From Macrotis lagotis (taxonomy: Eukaryota > Chordata > Mammalia > Peramelemorphia > Peramelidae), in NCBI RefSeq assembly GCF_037893015.1, contig NC_133658.1, forward strand, positions 252,532,518-252,596,517: DNA of 64,000 bases, given 5' to 3'. Within the stretch, counting starts at the first letter, position 1, and every line of letters starts with the position of its first letter. Shown one piece after another: positions 62,790 to 64,000 of the stretch. Position numbers and translations under genes: made by a program. Under the pieces are notes generated by a model. That model was not told the origin of the DNA and did no database searches. It was given only the letters and a program-made list of their open reading frames with translations.

Positions 62790-63829
62790 TGGTATTATGA
62801 CATCAGTGGGGCAGATGAGCCTGGCTTCCAAAGGCAAAGAGGTAGGGTTGAGGATATGCTCAGTCCTTCTAGAAAGGGTCCCCCTCACATTATCCCATTG
62901 CTTTCAGTGGAAAAAGGGTCAGACCAAGGAAGAGCACACTCCTCCAGTCTATGGCCATTAAGCATGGCCTATTGATCATGGGACCATAGATTCTTAGAAA
63001 AGAAGAGAATATGAAACATCAGAAATAGACACCTTAGAACAGGGTCTTCAAGATGGGATTAGAATGTTGGACTAGAATGATCTGGCTACCTTGGCTCAGG
63101 GATAGGGAGCTCCTTACAAAGCCCTTGGTCCTCCCTCCTCCCTGAGCTCAGCTAACACTTTCTGTATTGAAGGAAGTAAGGACAGGAGAATCCAGCTGAT
63201 TTTTTGCCCTGGGCCCCTAGAAGGGGATGAAGTTGAGGAAGGAGTAGGGTAGCAACTGTGTCAGAGATGCAGGATGGTCCCTAGGTAGGGAGCAGGGAAG
63301 CTCCAAGTCCAGGGACATCAGAGAGCAGAGAAGAAGCCTGGGTTTGTGGGACCTTTGGGGGTGAGAGGAAGCCTTCCTTCTCTTCTGGACCAAGGAGAGT
63401 GGCAGTGAGATTAAGCAGGAATGGGGCATGCCATTGTATCAGCTGGTGATGGCACAGCCTTGGCATGTGCTCCTGAATAGATCCAGGACCTCCACAACCG
63501 AAAATCCAAGGCATTTCTGGAAATTATTTCTTGCACCTTCTATCAGCTGGGAGGGGGTAAGCAGCCTTCAGGTTGCCTGGTCCAGGTACACAAACACGAA
63601 CAACTCTTATGTCTTGTCCAGTGGAAGCCAGGCTATGGGTCCTGGAATGCCTGGAGCACCTGTTTCCTGCCTGAAATGACCGGAGGTTTCCCTCCTCCTA
63701 CCCCCAAACAATGTTACAGTCATTGAGTACTAAGGAAGTAGCTCTTCCCCCCCTTGACTCCTCATTCCTGTTTGGTCCAGAGACCCCTGAGTGGGCACTA
63801 TACAGACGGATAGCAGAAGAAAAGGATTA
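62790..63829. other. repeat-poor sequence
   Basis: About 1 kb with no recognised repeat except a weak MIR3-like trace at 62985-63040. Several overlapping frames on both strands, none over 85 codons and none recognisable. Confidence 0.4.
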
Positions 63830-63842
63830 GTCATTTCTTTCT

Positions 63843-63961
63843 TTCTTTTTTTTTGCAAGGCAAACAGGGTTAAGTGGCTTGCCCAAGGCCACACAGCTAG
63901 GTAATTATTAAGTGTTTGAGACCAGATTTGAACCCAGGTACTCCTGACTCCAGGACCAGTG
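63843..63961 (-). repeat. 5'-truncated SINE-A with 13-bp TSD
   Basis: TTTCTTTTTTTTTGCAAGG through ACTCCTGACTCCAGGACCAG; the A-box head is missing. GTCATTTCTTTCT flanks it exactly (63830-63842 and 63962-63974). This is a clean 5' truncation by target-primed reverse transcription. Confidence 0.95.
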
Positions 63962-64000
63962 GTCATTTCTTTCTCACCCAAAGATCCTCCATCCTTTTTC

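Noticed and set aside
1..64000. CRISPR arrays, operons, prophage or other prokaryotic systems
   Set aside because: No regularly spaced repeats, no long dense coding, and the repeat content is clearly mammalian.

Overview
This window reads as nuclear DNA from a marsupial, most likely an Australidelphian and possibly a dasyurid. I recognise no protein-coding gene in it. The diagnosis rests on about twenty copies of one short tRNA-derived SINE (here SINE-A, resembling the WSINE1/MAR1 type). It has an A-box-like head (TGGCACAGTGGATAGAGCAC), a B-box-like GAGTTCAAATCC, and a tail CCATTGCCTTGCAAAAA. It sits among older CORE-SINE/MIR copies, L2 elements and L1 elements with marsupial-type 3' ends. 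Family names come from memory of these sequences, not from a database search.

Layout: 1-11 kb is AT-rich and holds a sense L1 3' end (950-2480), antisense L1 pieces and many SINEs. 11.2-19.6 kb is more GC-rich and carries two candidate regulatory blocks, one CpG-retaining (11640-12060) and one with a TATA box and TEAD/E-box motifs (15120-15480). 20-34 kb is dominated by L2 in both orientations plus SINEs. 34-43 kb is mixed, with a paired AP-1/NF-E2-like block near 40.9-41.06 kb. 43.1-43.9 kb has an old tandem duplication next to a SINE nested in another SINE. 44.5-45.9 kb is the most CpG-rich stretch. 46.4-54.1 kb is a pile of antisense L1 with younger SINE insertions and a large L1-derived inverted repeat. 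54.1-55.5 kb is L2. 56-64 kb is mostly single-copy-looking sequence with MIR fragments and a candidate enhancer at 59.7-60.2 kb.

No open reading frame looks like a conserved protein; the longest ones cross repeats or GC-rich sequence. The window is best read as intergenic or intronic. SINE-A (15 minus against 5 plus) and L1 (mostly minus) both lean to the minus strand, which would fit an intron of a plus-strand transcript, but the sample is small.

No new protein-based system is visible. The more unusual signals are structural: a templated copy of an L2/MIR junction pasted into a SINE (24.07 to 25.81 kb), an inverted L1 ORF2 duplicate with a later insertion and target-site duplication (51.0 and 53.7 kb), a 38-bp perfect palindrome (26.93 kb) and a 23-bp-arm hairpin (10.05 kb).
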